64,000 bases of DNA from Lepidostoma basale (lineage: Eukaryota; Arthropoda; Insecta; Trichoptera; Lepidostomatidae). Each line of letters begins with the position of its first letter. Positions within the stretch are counted from its first letter, which is position 1. A program made the position numbers and the translations under genes. Positions 32,215 through 42,899 of the stretch are shown piece by piece. Below the pieces are notes generated by a model that did not search any database, was not told the origin of the DNA, and saw nothing but the letters and a program-made list of their open reading frames with translations. The stretch covers positions 434,001 through 498,000 of the forward strand of contig JAHDVF020000581.1 in assembly GCA_022606425.2 (NCBI GenBank), in the 5' to 3' direction.

Positions 32215-32349
32215 AACAGTTTTTTGGCAGTTCTTCTTAACAAATTCTTAAAAACTTTGAATTATTTAACAGTTTTTTGGCAGTTCTTCTTAACAAATTC
32301 TTAAAAACTTTGAATTATTTAACAGTTTTTTGGCAGTTCTTCTTAACAA
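32215..32349. repeat. Tandem repeat, 53-bp period, about 2.6 copies
   Basis: The unit starting AACAGTTTTTTGGCAGTTCT is repeated without visible differences, immediately after the LINE-A tail. Confidence 0.9.
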
Positions 32350-33072
32350 ATATAATGCTTTCTTTATTGTTATATGTAATCTCAATACGCAGTTAAAACG
32401 AGAGGTTTTTGTAAAATGGCATGGCATGGCAATTTGTGTACTTCATAAACTAATTTTTAATAATATGAAACATTACACATAAACCTTTTCATATGAAACA
32501 TTTCATTTGTGGTGTGACATTTTAATAATAAATAAATAAAATAAACAAAATTGTTTTTAACTATCATCCAGAGTTTCTACAGAGTAAAAAAGGCTGTTTC
32601 TTCCTAGTTTTCAAAAGTTTTGTTTTGTTACCCCGATGAAGCTTCGGTTACTGGTTTAAAAAACGAAATAAAGTGATGTATTATAAACAACATTTAATTT
32701 AATGGTGTGATGAACATATTTACGTTATTGAAGATTTTTTCTAGATATTAGGATTTTTAAGCATGAGAGACCGGGGAATAGATATGGCTCTAAAGAAGAA
32801 ATTTTTTGGATTATTAGAAAGAGGAAAGTGATTTGTTTCATATTATTGACAAAATATATTATATAAATATCTATAATATGTTCAAAGTGGGGTTCGGGGT
32901 AATTGAAATTTGGCCTATTTATCAGTTTTTGCTGAAATTAGATCTGTTTTTTTTTCTGGTGTAAAAATAGCCCAAGGAAGTAATACGTCTGCGATCCGAA
33001 ACATGTGCAAAAAGTATTACGAAATAACAGTGTTTTTAAGAAGTTATTGAAATATTATCTTGTTTTTTTACT
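32350..33072. other. AT-rich spacer with HH traces
   Basis: 32636-32700 reads CCCGATGAAGCTTCGGTTAC with an AATAAAGTGATGT flank. 32985-33060 has ATCCGAAACATGTGC. Both are eroded HH repeats. Otherwise nothing. Confidence 0.35.
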
Positions 33073-33495
33073 AATCAATATTCTTTCACCCAATCACACA
33101 ATAATCGTAACGTAAAATTATTTTTACATTGCAACATTGTTTTACGGATTCAATTATGTATAAAAATTGCATAATCAATACAAATGAAAACGTCAGTTTT
33201 TCAGAAGTTTTATTACAGTTTATTTGTTTGACATATATCGCCTTGTTAAGGCATTATCAAATGTCAGTCCCTTAGCAAGGCGATCAATATTCTTTCACCC
33301 AATCACACAATAATCGTAACGTCACATGATTTTTACATTGTAACGTTGTTTTATTGAATCAATTATGTATAAAAATTGCATAATCAATTCAAATAAAAAC
33401 TTTAGTTTTTTCGGAAGTTTTATTATATTTTATTTGTATGACATATATCGCCTTGTTAAGGCACTATCAAATGTCAATCCCTTAGAAAGGCGAAA
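33073..33495. repeat. 210-bp direct tandem duplication of an HH-like repeat
   Basis: Unit 1 (33073-33282) and unit 2 (33283-33495) both start ATCAATATTCTTTCACCCAA and run through CGCCTTGTTAAGGCA to the GCCTT-type core. They differ at scattered sites. Confidence 0.8.
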
Positions 33496-33642
33496 GCATA
33501 TTAAAATACAATTATATCGTAATAAAAAAATTATATCAACGCGTAGTCCCAGATCCTACGAAACAACATTTTATATTTTCATAAAACTCTTTGTAACGTT
33601 ATATTACAAAATTAATCAATTTTATCAACGTATTGTATAAAA

Positions 33643-34052
33643 CAGTGTTTCCCAACCGGTGGTCCCCGGCGCGATCCCGGACCTCAATCAGTATAAAAAA
33701 AAAATCACCATACAAAATTTTTAAATATAGGATTATTTATGCAAAAAAACATTTTCGTCCGTGTCCTCAATAAAATCGAAACAAAGGAATTGACTGGACG
33801 TATTCACTCCGTCTGTCAGAGACAGTTGCAAGAATATCCAAAAGGTTTCGCATTAGTTTGTTAAAAAAAACATTGTTTTTGTTAAATTTTATTTGTAACA
33901 TAAGGTTATATGCATATCTGTTAGGTACGGTTATGTCCATCTGTCACAATATAAGATTTAAAAAATATTACATAAAAAACATTTTTATTTCAGTATTCAG
34001 TATTTCAGTATGAATTAGTGGTCCGCAGGTGTAAAATGTTTGGGAAACACTG
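33643..34052. mobile_element. Non-autonomous hAT-like element
   Basis: Ends CAGTGTTTCCCAA and TTTGGGAAACACTG. Flanked by GTATAAAA (33635-33642) and GTATACAA (34053-34060), an 8-bp duplication with one change. The CAGTG start and 8-bp duplication are hAT hallmarks. 410 bp, no transposase. Confidence 0.82.
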
Positions 34053-34060
34053 GTATACAA

Positions 34061-34555
34061 TACACAGGTGTACCTATTGGTAAACGCAATTCAAAAAGAC
34101 ATAAAATACAATACAAATTTATCACTAATAATATTCCATTATGAATATTCTATTAGTAATGTACAATAGGTAAACATTCATACATTAATAGTCATAGATA
34201 GTCCAAGGTCGCAGAAATTCATAAAATAATAACGTTTATGCATTTTATGTTACAAACTATTATAATATGTATGACTTATCATCTTATAATATACATGGGC
34301 ACACACGCTAATGTATTATGTAAGTGTTAATTAGATTCTTTTACACACACGCTACAGTCTATACTTTTTTATGTGTAGATTTGAATAATCGAAGATCGTT
34401 CGAGATACTCATCGATAAACTACTATACTGCCATCTTCTGTAATTAGTTGAAACTATTATCTACCAATATAGTACATATTTATCCATGACGTGAACCAAT
34501 GTTTATAATTAAATGTTTGAATGGTTAAAGTAGATACTTTTATATCGTAAATGTA
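34061..34555. other. AT-rich spacer
   Basis: Nothing recognised. Confidence 0.4.
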
Positions 34556-34559
34556 ACTT

Positions 34560-34830
34560 AGCATTAACGACTGAAGGTGAAGCATGGAACTGACAAAAAA
34601 GGATTAAATTATAAATAAATCTGTACAAAAAAATCATTGTTTAAAAAGATGAATGCATTAGAAATAACAACAATTTATTTTAACAAAATCAAAATGACGA
34701 AAGATGATATGGGCATTTACGATGTATGGATGGAGTAGTAATGGAGAAGCAAGTAAACGTACGTAATGTGAACGGAACACGAAATCCAGGGAGACCAAAG
34801 AAAACTGTCGAAGTCAATTTGCAGGAAGAG
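34560..34830 (+). mobile_element. LINE-A fragment, strongly decayed
   Basis: GGTGAAGCATGGAACTGAC, then traces of KQVNVRNVNGTRNPGRPKKT. No frame survives. Confidence 0.55.
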
Positions 34831-35540
34831 TACATTGAAAGTCACTTTCGGAAAATTTCTTGCGAATGGATGCTTCGCATTGATCAAATGACTTCTATTG
34901 TTTAGGATCCCTTTATCTTATCATCATAATATTTCGACTCATATCACAGAAAAAGTAAGATAATATTGTTTTAAAATAGATTTTATTGAATATATTTCTA
35001 TTGATGCATAAATTATATATGTTAATTAGAATATACATTTTTTGTTCTTCCAGGAACTTCTAGTAAAATTAACATTTTGTCGTACTAACTCTTGACAGAA
35101 GAACGTTGACTACTAAAATATGTGTCTTTTACCGTTTTTTGTTTCATCAAATAAGAAAAAACGGGTTGCTTTATTTCAATACAAAAATATTTATATTATA
35201 ATAAACAAGATAAAGAAAGCATAACCAATAATGAAGAATTTAAATGACAAATTCTTGTATAATTTATAATTTTCACGTGGCTATTTAGTAAATAATATTA
35301 TTTGAAACTATTATATTAGTCAGAACTGATAAAATTATTTAAATTATATTTCTCTACTCTTGCATTAGACACATGAAAATAATAAAATAGAAATACTTGT
35401 TTACGATTAAAATTTAAAGGCTTTACTCTATATTTGAATGTGTTGTTGGTGAAATGGAAGTTATGGATCAATTTCTTTATTATATTATAGCTGTAGGGAA
35501 CTAAAATAAATATATGTTTTTTAGTAATTTTGAATAATAA
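34831..35540. other. AT-rich spacer
   Basis: Nothing recognised. Confidence 0.4.
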
Positions 35541-35645
35541 GGGGGCGAAAAGAGAAGGATGGAGTGCCGCATCGGTTAAAGTGTGGCAGTCCATTATTTC
35601 TGCCTACCCTTTCGAAGAGACGGCGTGATGGTGTGTTAGTCAGTT
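35541..35645 (+). repeat. SINE-2 copy, 5'-truncated
   Basis: GGGGCGAAAAGAGAAGGATG, GCCGCATCGGTTAAAGTG and the LINE-A 3' end. Confidence 0.8.
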
Positions 35646-35844
35646 ATTTTTTGTTGTATTGAATTATAAATTCCTCTTTATAACAATCGAGATCAGTGGT
35701 AAGTTGTTTTAATGATATAGAATCACATATTCATAAATTCATCATCGTCTTAAATTTAAAATTCTTCGCCTTTTGTTAATTAAAATACTTTATGCGTCCA
35801 TAAATCAGTTGAACGTAATTAATACTCTCAAAGATATATTAAAT

Positions 35845-36430
35845 AAACCGCTGTTTTTTCAGTTTTGAGTTTACTTTCCTCCACATGTTTCGGTGGTTTT
35901 ACACCTTCATTGTCGGGAGTCAACTCAATGAACAGAATGGAAACATTTGAAATGTGGCTCCATCGTCGAATGCTCAGAATTCCCTGGACAGACATGATTA
36001 CCAATACCGAAGTCCTGAGGCGAGCTAAAGTTGACAGGGAACTGTTATCAACTATCAAGGTTCGGAAAATTTCACATCTTGGTCATATACTGCGTGGGGA
36101 AAAGTACCACCCTCTCCAACTGATATTGCAGGGGAAAATTGAGGGACGCCGAGGGCCCGGTAGGAGACAGATGTCCTGGCTGCGAAACGTGAGGGAGTGG
36201 ACCGGCATCCAAAGTCTGGAGGAGCTGTTCCGAGCGATGCAGGACAGTGACAGGTTCGCCGAGATGATCGCCAACGTTGGGGGGACCCGACAGGGCACTT
36301 GAAGAAGAAGAAGATGATGAAGAAGATTGTCGGGAGAATGAAATAAAATCAATCGTTTATATCGTTTTCCCGATGATTTAGGTGTAAATCATTCGAAACA
36401 TGTAGAGAAAAATAAGCTCAAAAGTGTAAT
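35845..36430. repeat. HH repeat pair (GAAGGU subfamily) split by LINE-B
   Basis: Left half (35845-35919, minus) reads CCGACAAUGAAGGUGUAAAA then CCACCGAAACATGTGGAGG. Right half (36326-36430, plus) reads CCCGATGATTTAGGTGTAAA then TCATTCGAAACATGTAGAG. Both extend into AGTTTA/AAGCTCAAAA flanks, so they form an interrupted palindrome. Confidence 0.65.
35920..36325 (+). mobile_element. LINE-B 3' copy with 11-bp target duplication
   Basis: MNRMETFEMWLHRRMLRIPW, TNTEVLRRAKVDRELLSTIK, ISHLGHILRGEKYHPLQLIL, GKIEGRRGPGRRQMSWLRNV and MIANVGGTRQGT stop, then (GAA)n-type tail. Flanked by ATTGTCGGGAG at 35909-35919 and 36326-36336. Confidence 0.92.
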
Positions 36431-36687
36431 TTGAAAGCATAATTTGACTTGGTTTAGTTCTCGATTGTCTGGTAGAATTGCATTCTAATCAAATTGTCAT
36501 GAGTCAACCAATCTATATAACTAAACGTCAAGCGATTTATTTTAAGTGGATTTAATAACTTTAAATCCAAATTACATGAGCTTTAAATCAGTTCAAATGT
36601 CCCGTGAATGTACGAAAAGATATAATTTGGAATACAAAAGAATGAAAGAGATCTATGACCTATGTCAAATAATTTAAATTCGTCAAC
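36431..36687. other. Spacer
   Basis: Nothing recognised. Confidence 0.4.
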
Positions 36688-36698
36688 AGTTAATAAAT

Positions 36699-37170
36699 CT
36701 TCTTCTTCTTAAAGTGCCCTGTCAGGTCCCCCCGACGTTGGCGATCACTCTGGTAAACTCCTCCCTATCCTGCGCTGTCCGGAACAGCTCCTCCACAGTT
36801 CCGATTCCCGTCCACTCCCTCACATTGCGCAGCCAGGACATCTGCCTTCTCCCTGCCCCCCTGCGGCCCTCTATTTTTCCCTTCAATATTAGATGCAGCA
36901 GGCGATACTTCTCTCCTCGCAGAACGTGACCCAGATATGCAATCTTGCGGACTTTGATTAATGTCAGCAGCTCTCTATTTACTCCTGCACGATTCAGGAC
37001 TTCTGTGTTCGTCACTCTGTCTGTCCATGGGATCCTGAACATTCTTCGGTGAAGCCACATTTCAAATGCCTCTAACCGGTTCATTGTATTTACTTTTAAT
37101 GTCCATGTCTCACACCCATATAACAGAACAGACCACACATAACACTTTAACATCCTCTGTCTTAGTTTTA
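36699..37170 (-). mobile_element. LINE-B 3' copy with 11-bp target duplication
   Basis: The best-preserved LINE-B: minus strand LRQRMLKCYVWSVLLYGCET, WTLKVNTMNRLEAFEMWLHR, TDRVTNTEVLNRAGVNRELL, KIEGRRGAGRRQMSWLRNVR and TRVIANVGGT. The (CTT)n at 36699 is the reversed GAA tail. Flanked by AGTTAATAAAT (36688-36698, 37171-37181). Confidence 0.93.
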
Positions 37171-37181
37171 AGTTAATAAAT

Positions 37182-37744
37182 AACAAAAATAAATGAGCGA
37201 ATGCAAATTTCATATTCTTTATTACGATAATGAAAAAGAAAACTATCTATAATCGCATATCATTTTTCTATTTCTGTCAAAATATTCCGCAGACATTGCG
37301 TGGGATGAAGAAATCGTATGAAAGTTTATATAAATTTTAGATATTTCATTAGCGTTTTTACATTTTGAAATAAAATCGAAAGATGCGAGATAAAACGGTG
37401 TTTGAAAGAATTTCGTTTCCTTTTAAATGTGACCAGCTTCGTTAACTACCCACTAGCTTATAAAATGTCTGTCTGCACATTCCATTTTTGCATAATAAAA
37501 TGACTTCAGAAGATCACTTTGGGAAGATACAAGCGTGTAAAATGAATACTGTTTATAAATTACTAATTATTTTATTGTTATAACTTAGGAGTTATTATTG
37601 CCCACTATAATAACATTGTCATACACCAAAGTTATTTAAATAATATAATGAAAACTCGTGAATATCATTAGCTTGTTTGATAGTTCCTTATTTAGACAAT
37701 TTATATTGCACATGTCAACGGCCTCTTACTGTTCTTAATAATAA
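37182..37744. other. AT-rich spacer
   Basis: Nothing recognised. Confidence 0.4.
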
Positions 37745-37995
37745 TAATAATATGCTAACTTTTAAAGCGCCGTTTTTGTGATGTAATCACCTCAAGGGCG
37801 CATTAAGACGTGTTTTAAATCTAAAAATCTAAATGTGACCGCTTAAAAAACGATCGGTTTAAAAGTATAGTAGAACAAAGTATAAATGTTTAAATTGGGT
37901 ATGAAATATGAAAAAGATGGGTTTTCAATTTAGATCTGAAATGTGTCGGATCATTTATGCATCTAAGGTGTGAAGGGAGATTGTTCCATACAATA
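37745..37995 (-). mobile_element. LINE-H 3' end
   Basis: Minus strand VWNNLPSHLRCINDPTHFRS, KLKTHLF, then stop and a 3' UTR ending in (ATT)n. The WN.LP..R......F...LK..LF signature is the last segment of many non-LTR ORF2 proteins. Confidence 0.7.
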
Positions 37996-38049
37996 CTCCA
38001 TTGTATTCCATTCTTCCATTCTTACTCATATTGTATTTACTATTTTTAT

Positions 38050-38160
38050 TTTATTGTATATAACAGATTGTTTGAACCCAATAACTGTATACAATTATGT
38101 TTTTAACTATTATTATATATTGATTCTCATGACATGTAATAGGTAGCTATCGCTATTTTA
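38050..38160 (-). repeat. SINE-1, distal half (split copy)
   Basis: TTGATTCTCATGACATGTAA and AGGTAGCTATCGC match SINE-1 in reverse and stop at the LINE-A insertion. The other half is 38551-38640. Confidence 0.75.
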
Positions 38161-38537
38161 TGCAACAACAAACCATCACGCCGTTTTCCCGCAGGGGTAG
38201 GCAGAGAGAATGGACCGCCACACTACTCTAGCCTGACATACCTCTCTAGCTTCATCCACATTTATACATCGAGTCATACACGCACGTCGATTCTTCCGGC
38301 TTCTGACATGACCAACCTTTAATATTTGATTAACTTGATCATGCCATGTTTTCCTCGGTCTACCTCGACTCCTTACTCCATTTACATCGTTAACGTATAC
38401 TTTTTTTTAACCATTCTTTCTTCACCCATGCGCTCCACGTGTCCGAACCAACGCAGCGATCATTTCATAAATTTGTTCATAATACCTTATTTCGCTCTAG
38501 ATTCCTTTCTAATATCAGCATTTGAGATTCTGTCGTA
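38161..38537 (-). mobile_element. LINE-A copy (GTT-type) inserted in SINE-1
   Basis: (CAA)n tail at 38162, then minus-strand TAFPQG.., the CMNVDEARE region and RPRKTW..QVNQILKVGHVR with damage near 38400. Flanked by TATCGCTATTTTA (38148-38160) and TATCGTTATTTTA (38538-38550). Confidence 0.87.
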
Positions 38538-38550
38538 TATCGTTATTTTA

Positions 38551-38640
38551 TTATCATGTTAATTCTACACCAGACCAAAGACGATATGATAATCACACTG
38601 ACATCGCCGAGAATCGAACCCGGGACCTTCGGTGTTTCTT
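38551..38640 (-). repeat. SINE-1, tRNA-like half (split copy)
   Basis: GTTAATTCTACACCAGACC and B-box in reverse GAATCGAACCC. Truncated before the A-box. Confidence 0.75.
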
Positions 38641-38659
38641 AAACAATAATGAAAACGTC

Positions 38660-38944
38660 TGTTAAATAATTAAATAATTAATACGAATGAAAACGTTTGT
38701 TTTACGAAATTAAAATTTATTTTGTGCGAATGACATGTACATTTACATAAAAACTGTATGCGTGTAGATTTGTGAATAGATTATATATTAATTATATTAG
38801 TTAATCTGGTTTAATTCATATATACCATGGAATCAATTTTTTAGATACAAAACTACCGAACTCTCAGAAATCATTTAATGAGATATCGAATTCGTGAAAC
38901 ATTATTAGTGACGTCACGGAATCCATTAAAGTGACAGAATATTG
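38660..38944. other. Spacer with HH-like trace
   Basis: 38668-38740 carries the AATACGAATGAAAACGT and GAATGACATGT words of the GCCTT subfamily. The rest is unassigned. Confidence 0.35.
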
Positions 38945-39035
38945 ATACAGCCAGTAAATATTAATATGTCGGTGCCTACCCTTATGTATGGAATTGAAGC
39001 TTAAATTTGGCAGAAGGATGACAGTAGGATACATT
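38945..39035 (+). repeat. LINE-A fragment
   Basis: CGGTGCCTACCCTTATGTAT and GGAATTGAAGC: the PTLMYGSEAW segment, degraded. Confidence 0.55.
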
Positions 39036-39061
39036 TATTTCCATATTTAGTAACATATTAC

Positions 39062-39440
39062 TCGTATCCACCGTTTTTTTTTTACAAAAACGGTGGATAC
39101 GTGTATAATAAATTAAATAAACACAAAAGTCCGGATCGTCCATGTCAACATCTAAAAAGAACACTATGTGTTAAAATATTTTCATTTGTTATTTTATTTT
39201 ATTTTATATCATTGTATTTGATATGATTTGTTTTGGATTTATTTTGTGGATGTTGGACGATCAAAGTGTGTGCGGGAGATGCCTATTGGTGGCGATGAGG
39301 TTTGCAACCCATCACACCGCGTCTCCCGCGGGGCGAAAAGAGAAGGACGGAGTGCCGCATCGGTTAAAGTGTGACAGTCCATTCTTTCTGCCTACCCTTT
39401 CGGGGAGACGGCGTGATGGTTAGCTAGTTAGTTAGTAACA
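39062..39440 (+). repeat. SINE-2, full-length copy
   Basis: From GTATCCACCGTTTTT, through CCGGATCGTCCATGTC and an AT-rich block, to GTGGATGTTGGACGATC. Then the hairpin arms GCGGGAGA (39272) and TCTCCCGC (39322) enclosing GGTTTGCAACCC, then GCCGCATCGGTTAAAGTG and the LINE-A 3' end with (GTTA)n. The best reference copy, with 54290-54672. Confidence 0.85.
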
Positions 39441-40379
39441 TATTACAAAAAGCAGAAGAATCATACAAATTAACGATTTAATTACATTTATAATAATGAA
39501 GCGCGAGTATACAAGCAATAATTTACACACATTGTAACAGTATATGTGTTAGCAGAAGCGATATACTCGTACGACTGCAGAAATAATCAATATAACACTG
39601 CTAACACATAAAATCTAAATCCATAACAAAAGCAGTTATCAGTCAGTAAACGATAAAATTACTTCGTGTGTTCTTGCTAAGACAATGATAGTAGGCAACA
39701 TAACGTGGCAGTCAAAGAAAGCCACTTCCTTTTATTTATTGTTTGTTAAATATTAATGTAAAACTACTCAATAAATTTTGTTTTTTTGAATGTATATAAA
39801 TACTTGTAGACGAATATTGGATTTTACCCATTACGGGTGTATTAATAAGTATTGGTATTTGATAATGTAAATGATTGCATGTGCGATTAATGAAGTGTTA
39901 AGATTGTTAAGATGATATTAGATGTGGAATAGTTAAAACAAATACTTGATTCTGTTAGGTAATGCTAATATTTAGGCAAATATTCAAATAATCAAAACTC
40001 ATACCTACGTATACAGACGGAATTGAATACTTAAGACCACAAATATTATACAACAATTATGTGATTTGAACGAATTTTAAAAACACACTTGTGCAGATGT
40101 TTTAAAATGAAAAAATGGTTTACTGCGACAGCGTTAAGCATATCGTTGTTTTCTGTAGACCAAAACATATTAAATGTGCTAAGAAAACAAATCAAAAAAA
40201 CTGTTATGAATGGGTTGTATTTTTTGTAGTTTTTATTAGACGACAGTGAAAATGAACAATAAACCTCTTTATAAAGTTAAATAGGTTATGAAGGTATTTA
40301 AAAAAAATATATCAATTTTCATTGTTGGATGTTGAAAAGTGGTGAATCGAGTTAGGTGGGGCCCTAGGCAAAAAGTCGT
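39441..40379. other. AT-rich spacer
   Basis: 39775-39855 repeats a word from the interior of the 19492 element (ATACTTGTAGACGAATA, GGATTTTACCCATTACGG). Otherwise nothing. Confidence 0.35.
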
Positions 40380-40514
40380 GTTTTTTTTTAAGATAGATGC
40401 TCTCTGATGGTAGCTCACTATCATGAAAAATGTCCGGTGAAGTTTAGAAGGATTATTACCCTACCTACGGGCATTACCTTAGGTAGATAAGTAGACCTCC
40501 AGTCAGAGCCAATA
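40380..40514 (-). mobile_element. LINE-G C-terminal fragment
   Basis: Minus strand TYLPKVMPVGRVIILLNFTG, the same segment as at 42190 and 54860. Confidence 0.6.
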
Positions 40515-40727
40515 AAGCAAGTTTCTACGATCGAGCTTTCAGCGATGCGGGTTTGGCGTGGAATAGCCTCCATGTTAGTAAATATGATAAATGTGGCGTT
40601 AAATTTGAGAAACATCTAAAGACTACACTGTTCGATTAGTCTTTTGCTAGTGCGCCCTTGAAGTAATTAATTTTACAAAACAGCGCACTTAAAATATAAA
40701 TCATCATAAATAATAATAATAATAATA
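40515..40727 (+). mobile_element. LINE-H 3' end
   Basis: Plus strand FYDRAFSDAGLAWNSLHVSK, KCGVKFEKHLKTTLFD stop, then SFASAPLK and GCGCACTTAAAATATAAATC ending in (AAT)n. Same family type as 37745. Confidence 0.7.
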
Positions 40728-41439
40728 GGTTGGTCATACACAAAGCTTGTGAAAATTATTTCATGTATGTTGCCATTGTCACAGATAATTGTGAGGACAA
40801 AGTTAAATAATTATTTCTCCGATTATTCGACCACAAAAAATGAACACCAAAATGGACAGTTCGTCTAATATCCAATGATTCCAACGATGCAATAAGTAAT
40901 CAGTTTATGTATATATAGCAAGGGTAGTTACCTTTTTCTTTGATGTACAGCAAATGCAGGAACTTACAGTAATCATAGTGTCTTTGTTACAACCGCTTTT
41001 TCGAGAAAAGACATTTCAAGACCTCTGATCCCTTGGGTATTCCTAAAAATTGAGGCCGACACATTCCCGCGCTTGGAAACGTAGTCATGCATTTAAATTG
41101 AGTTAATACGTTTTGTTTTATTGAATTCAGTAATAAAACGCAACATTAGCATAATCAAATGAAATATGACCGAAATCAATCATGTGTGTACAAATTTGTA
41201 TTTAACCAAGCGAAGATTCATTGAGGTAATGTTAGATCGGAAAGTATTGTTGTATTGTTTTTGGCATCCAGTCGTGTGGCCAAAGTAAATTCAATTTTTA
41301 ATTCTTTGTTTTCCGGATTAACAATACATACATATTGTATACACAATACATTGAAAGCGACAATTTTAAATGACGTATTGTCCTAGGAACCAAATAGAAA
41401 GATAGACGGAATCTTGTCCAAAATTATAATATTCATCTC
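40728..41439. other. Spacer
   Basis: 40735-40850 resembles a LINE-G segment (CACAGATAATTGTGAGGACA). The rest is unassigned. Confidence 0.35.
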
Positions 41440-41580
41440 CTGAACATGTTTCATTGACATAATAAATAACATCTCTGAAGCGATGTTCAGCAGTTTGATT
41501 ACTCTCCTCACTAGCATCATCAGAGGCAGGTTATTTCTGAATTTGTATGCCCATGAGTCTCCGAGTTAATTGCGCGCTAT
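41440..41580 (-). repeat. LINE-G fragment
   Basis: GCGATGTTCAGCAGTTTGAT and CATCATCAGAGGCAGGTTAT match 42170-42220. Confidence 0.6.
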
Positions 41581-41781
41581 GTATACATTTATGTAAATAA
41601 AATTAACATTATTTTTTTGATTTTCCACATTATTAAAAAAACCAAGCGATAAGTTTTTGAAAATGTACTGTTACTTATACTATTACAAAATAACTCCTTA
41701 GGATCTACGATCTATAAAAAAATATTGGCGTGTGTTTCCATTACTGTTGCGAGCACGTTAACACAATCCTACGGCTATGTT

Positions 41782-42440
41782 TAATCAAATCAAATCAAAT
41801 CAGTCAATTTACTCAAAAGACATTACAAACAGCATAAATGCTTAAGGCATCTATTGAGTACAGGTAAGTTATTATACACATACAACATAATACCAGGAAC
41901 GCATTAGTGATGGTTCGACATTAGGAAGACAAGATACTTTCCAAAGTCAAGTCGTTGGAACAATAATCGTAACCGGAATAATGAAATCGTAACCGGGTGG
42001 TGGTCTAGGGGATAGAACGCTTGGCTCCTGATTCCTTCTTCATAATAATGAGCTATTTTCTGCTCACATTGAAGATTGTAATATAAATTCTAATATCATT
42101 GATGTAAATCCTTGATGTTAGTCTTTTAAAAAAAAAAAAGAGTATTTGTCGATCTCCGAGGAGACCGCGTTCAGCAAACTAATTGCTCTTCCCACTGGTG
42201 TCATCAGAGGCAGATTGGTTCTGGCGGCCGGTAGGTAAAACAATCTGTGCTGTCGCTGTCGGAGATATCTATCGGGGACAAAAATACCAACATCCTCCAG
42301 TACGGCCGAGTTCTCGAAGTATCCCCTAATTAATCTGAAGAAATGGGTTATTAGATGTCCATCTCTACGAAGCTGAAGAGAATTGTTTTTCTGAGCATTC
42401 CCAAAAGAAATGCCGTGGAATAGAGCCATTGATAACTACC
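41782..42440 (-). mobile_element. LINE-G 3' end with SINE-3 inserted
   Basis: (AAATC)n at 41782 is the reversed tail, then the 3' UTR as at 29785. After SINE-3, the minus frame (42429 to 42140) reads MALFHGISFGNAQKNNSLQL, RRDGHLITHFFRLIRGYFEN, RYLRQRQHRLFYLPAARTNL and PVGRAISLLNAVSSEID. C-terminus of a non-LTR ORF2. Confidence 0.75.
41994..42139 (+). repeat. SINE-3 with internal deletion
   Basis: Head CGGGTGGTGGTCTAGGGG with A-box. The B-box region is missing, joined at CTGAT/TCC. The body ATAATGAGCTATTTTC and an A-rich tail are intact. Inserted into LINE-G between CCAAAGTCAAG and AGTATTTGTC. Confidence 0.8.
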
Positions 42441-42899
42441 ATACTCCCTCATCGACTTTATTGTTAATTGCAACGTTTTTATCACAATGTTGCAGTATTG
42501 TTCCAACGAAGTATTGCTGAAGTGCCGCCGCTGCCGCTGTGCTAAATAAAGATATTAAATCCTTGATTTATCGTAAACATGACATTTATAAATTGTATTA
42601 TTATAATCGTAAAAGTTATGTAAATGTCCATCAATGAGATAACAATTCGTAATAAAATAGTTGATTCTGCTAACGAAATTAATAATTGTGCATCCGTTTA
42701 TGTAGATACAGTAATATTTATTATTTTATAATCGTTTTGAGTCTGCGATCCGTTATATACAAGCTATAAAATTAGGTAATATAATATTATGCGGCAATAA
42801 TAATAATATTTTTAGATTCACTTCACAGCGATTGTAGCGCCAGGCACCGCTGCCAGGAGCAGAACGCATCCCAAGGGACATTAAAACTTGAAACCTAAG
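42441..42899. other. Spacer
   Basis: Nothing recognised. Confidence 0.35.
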
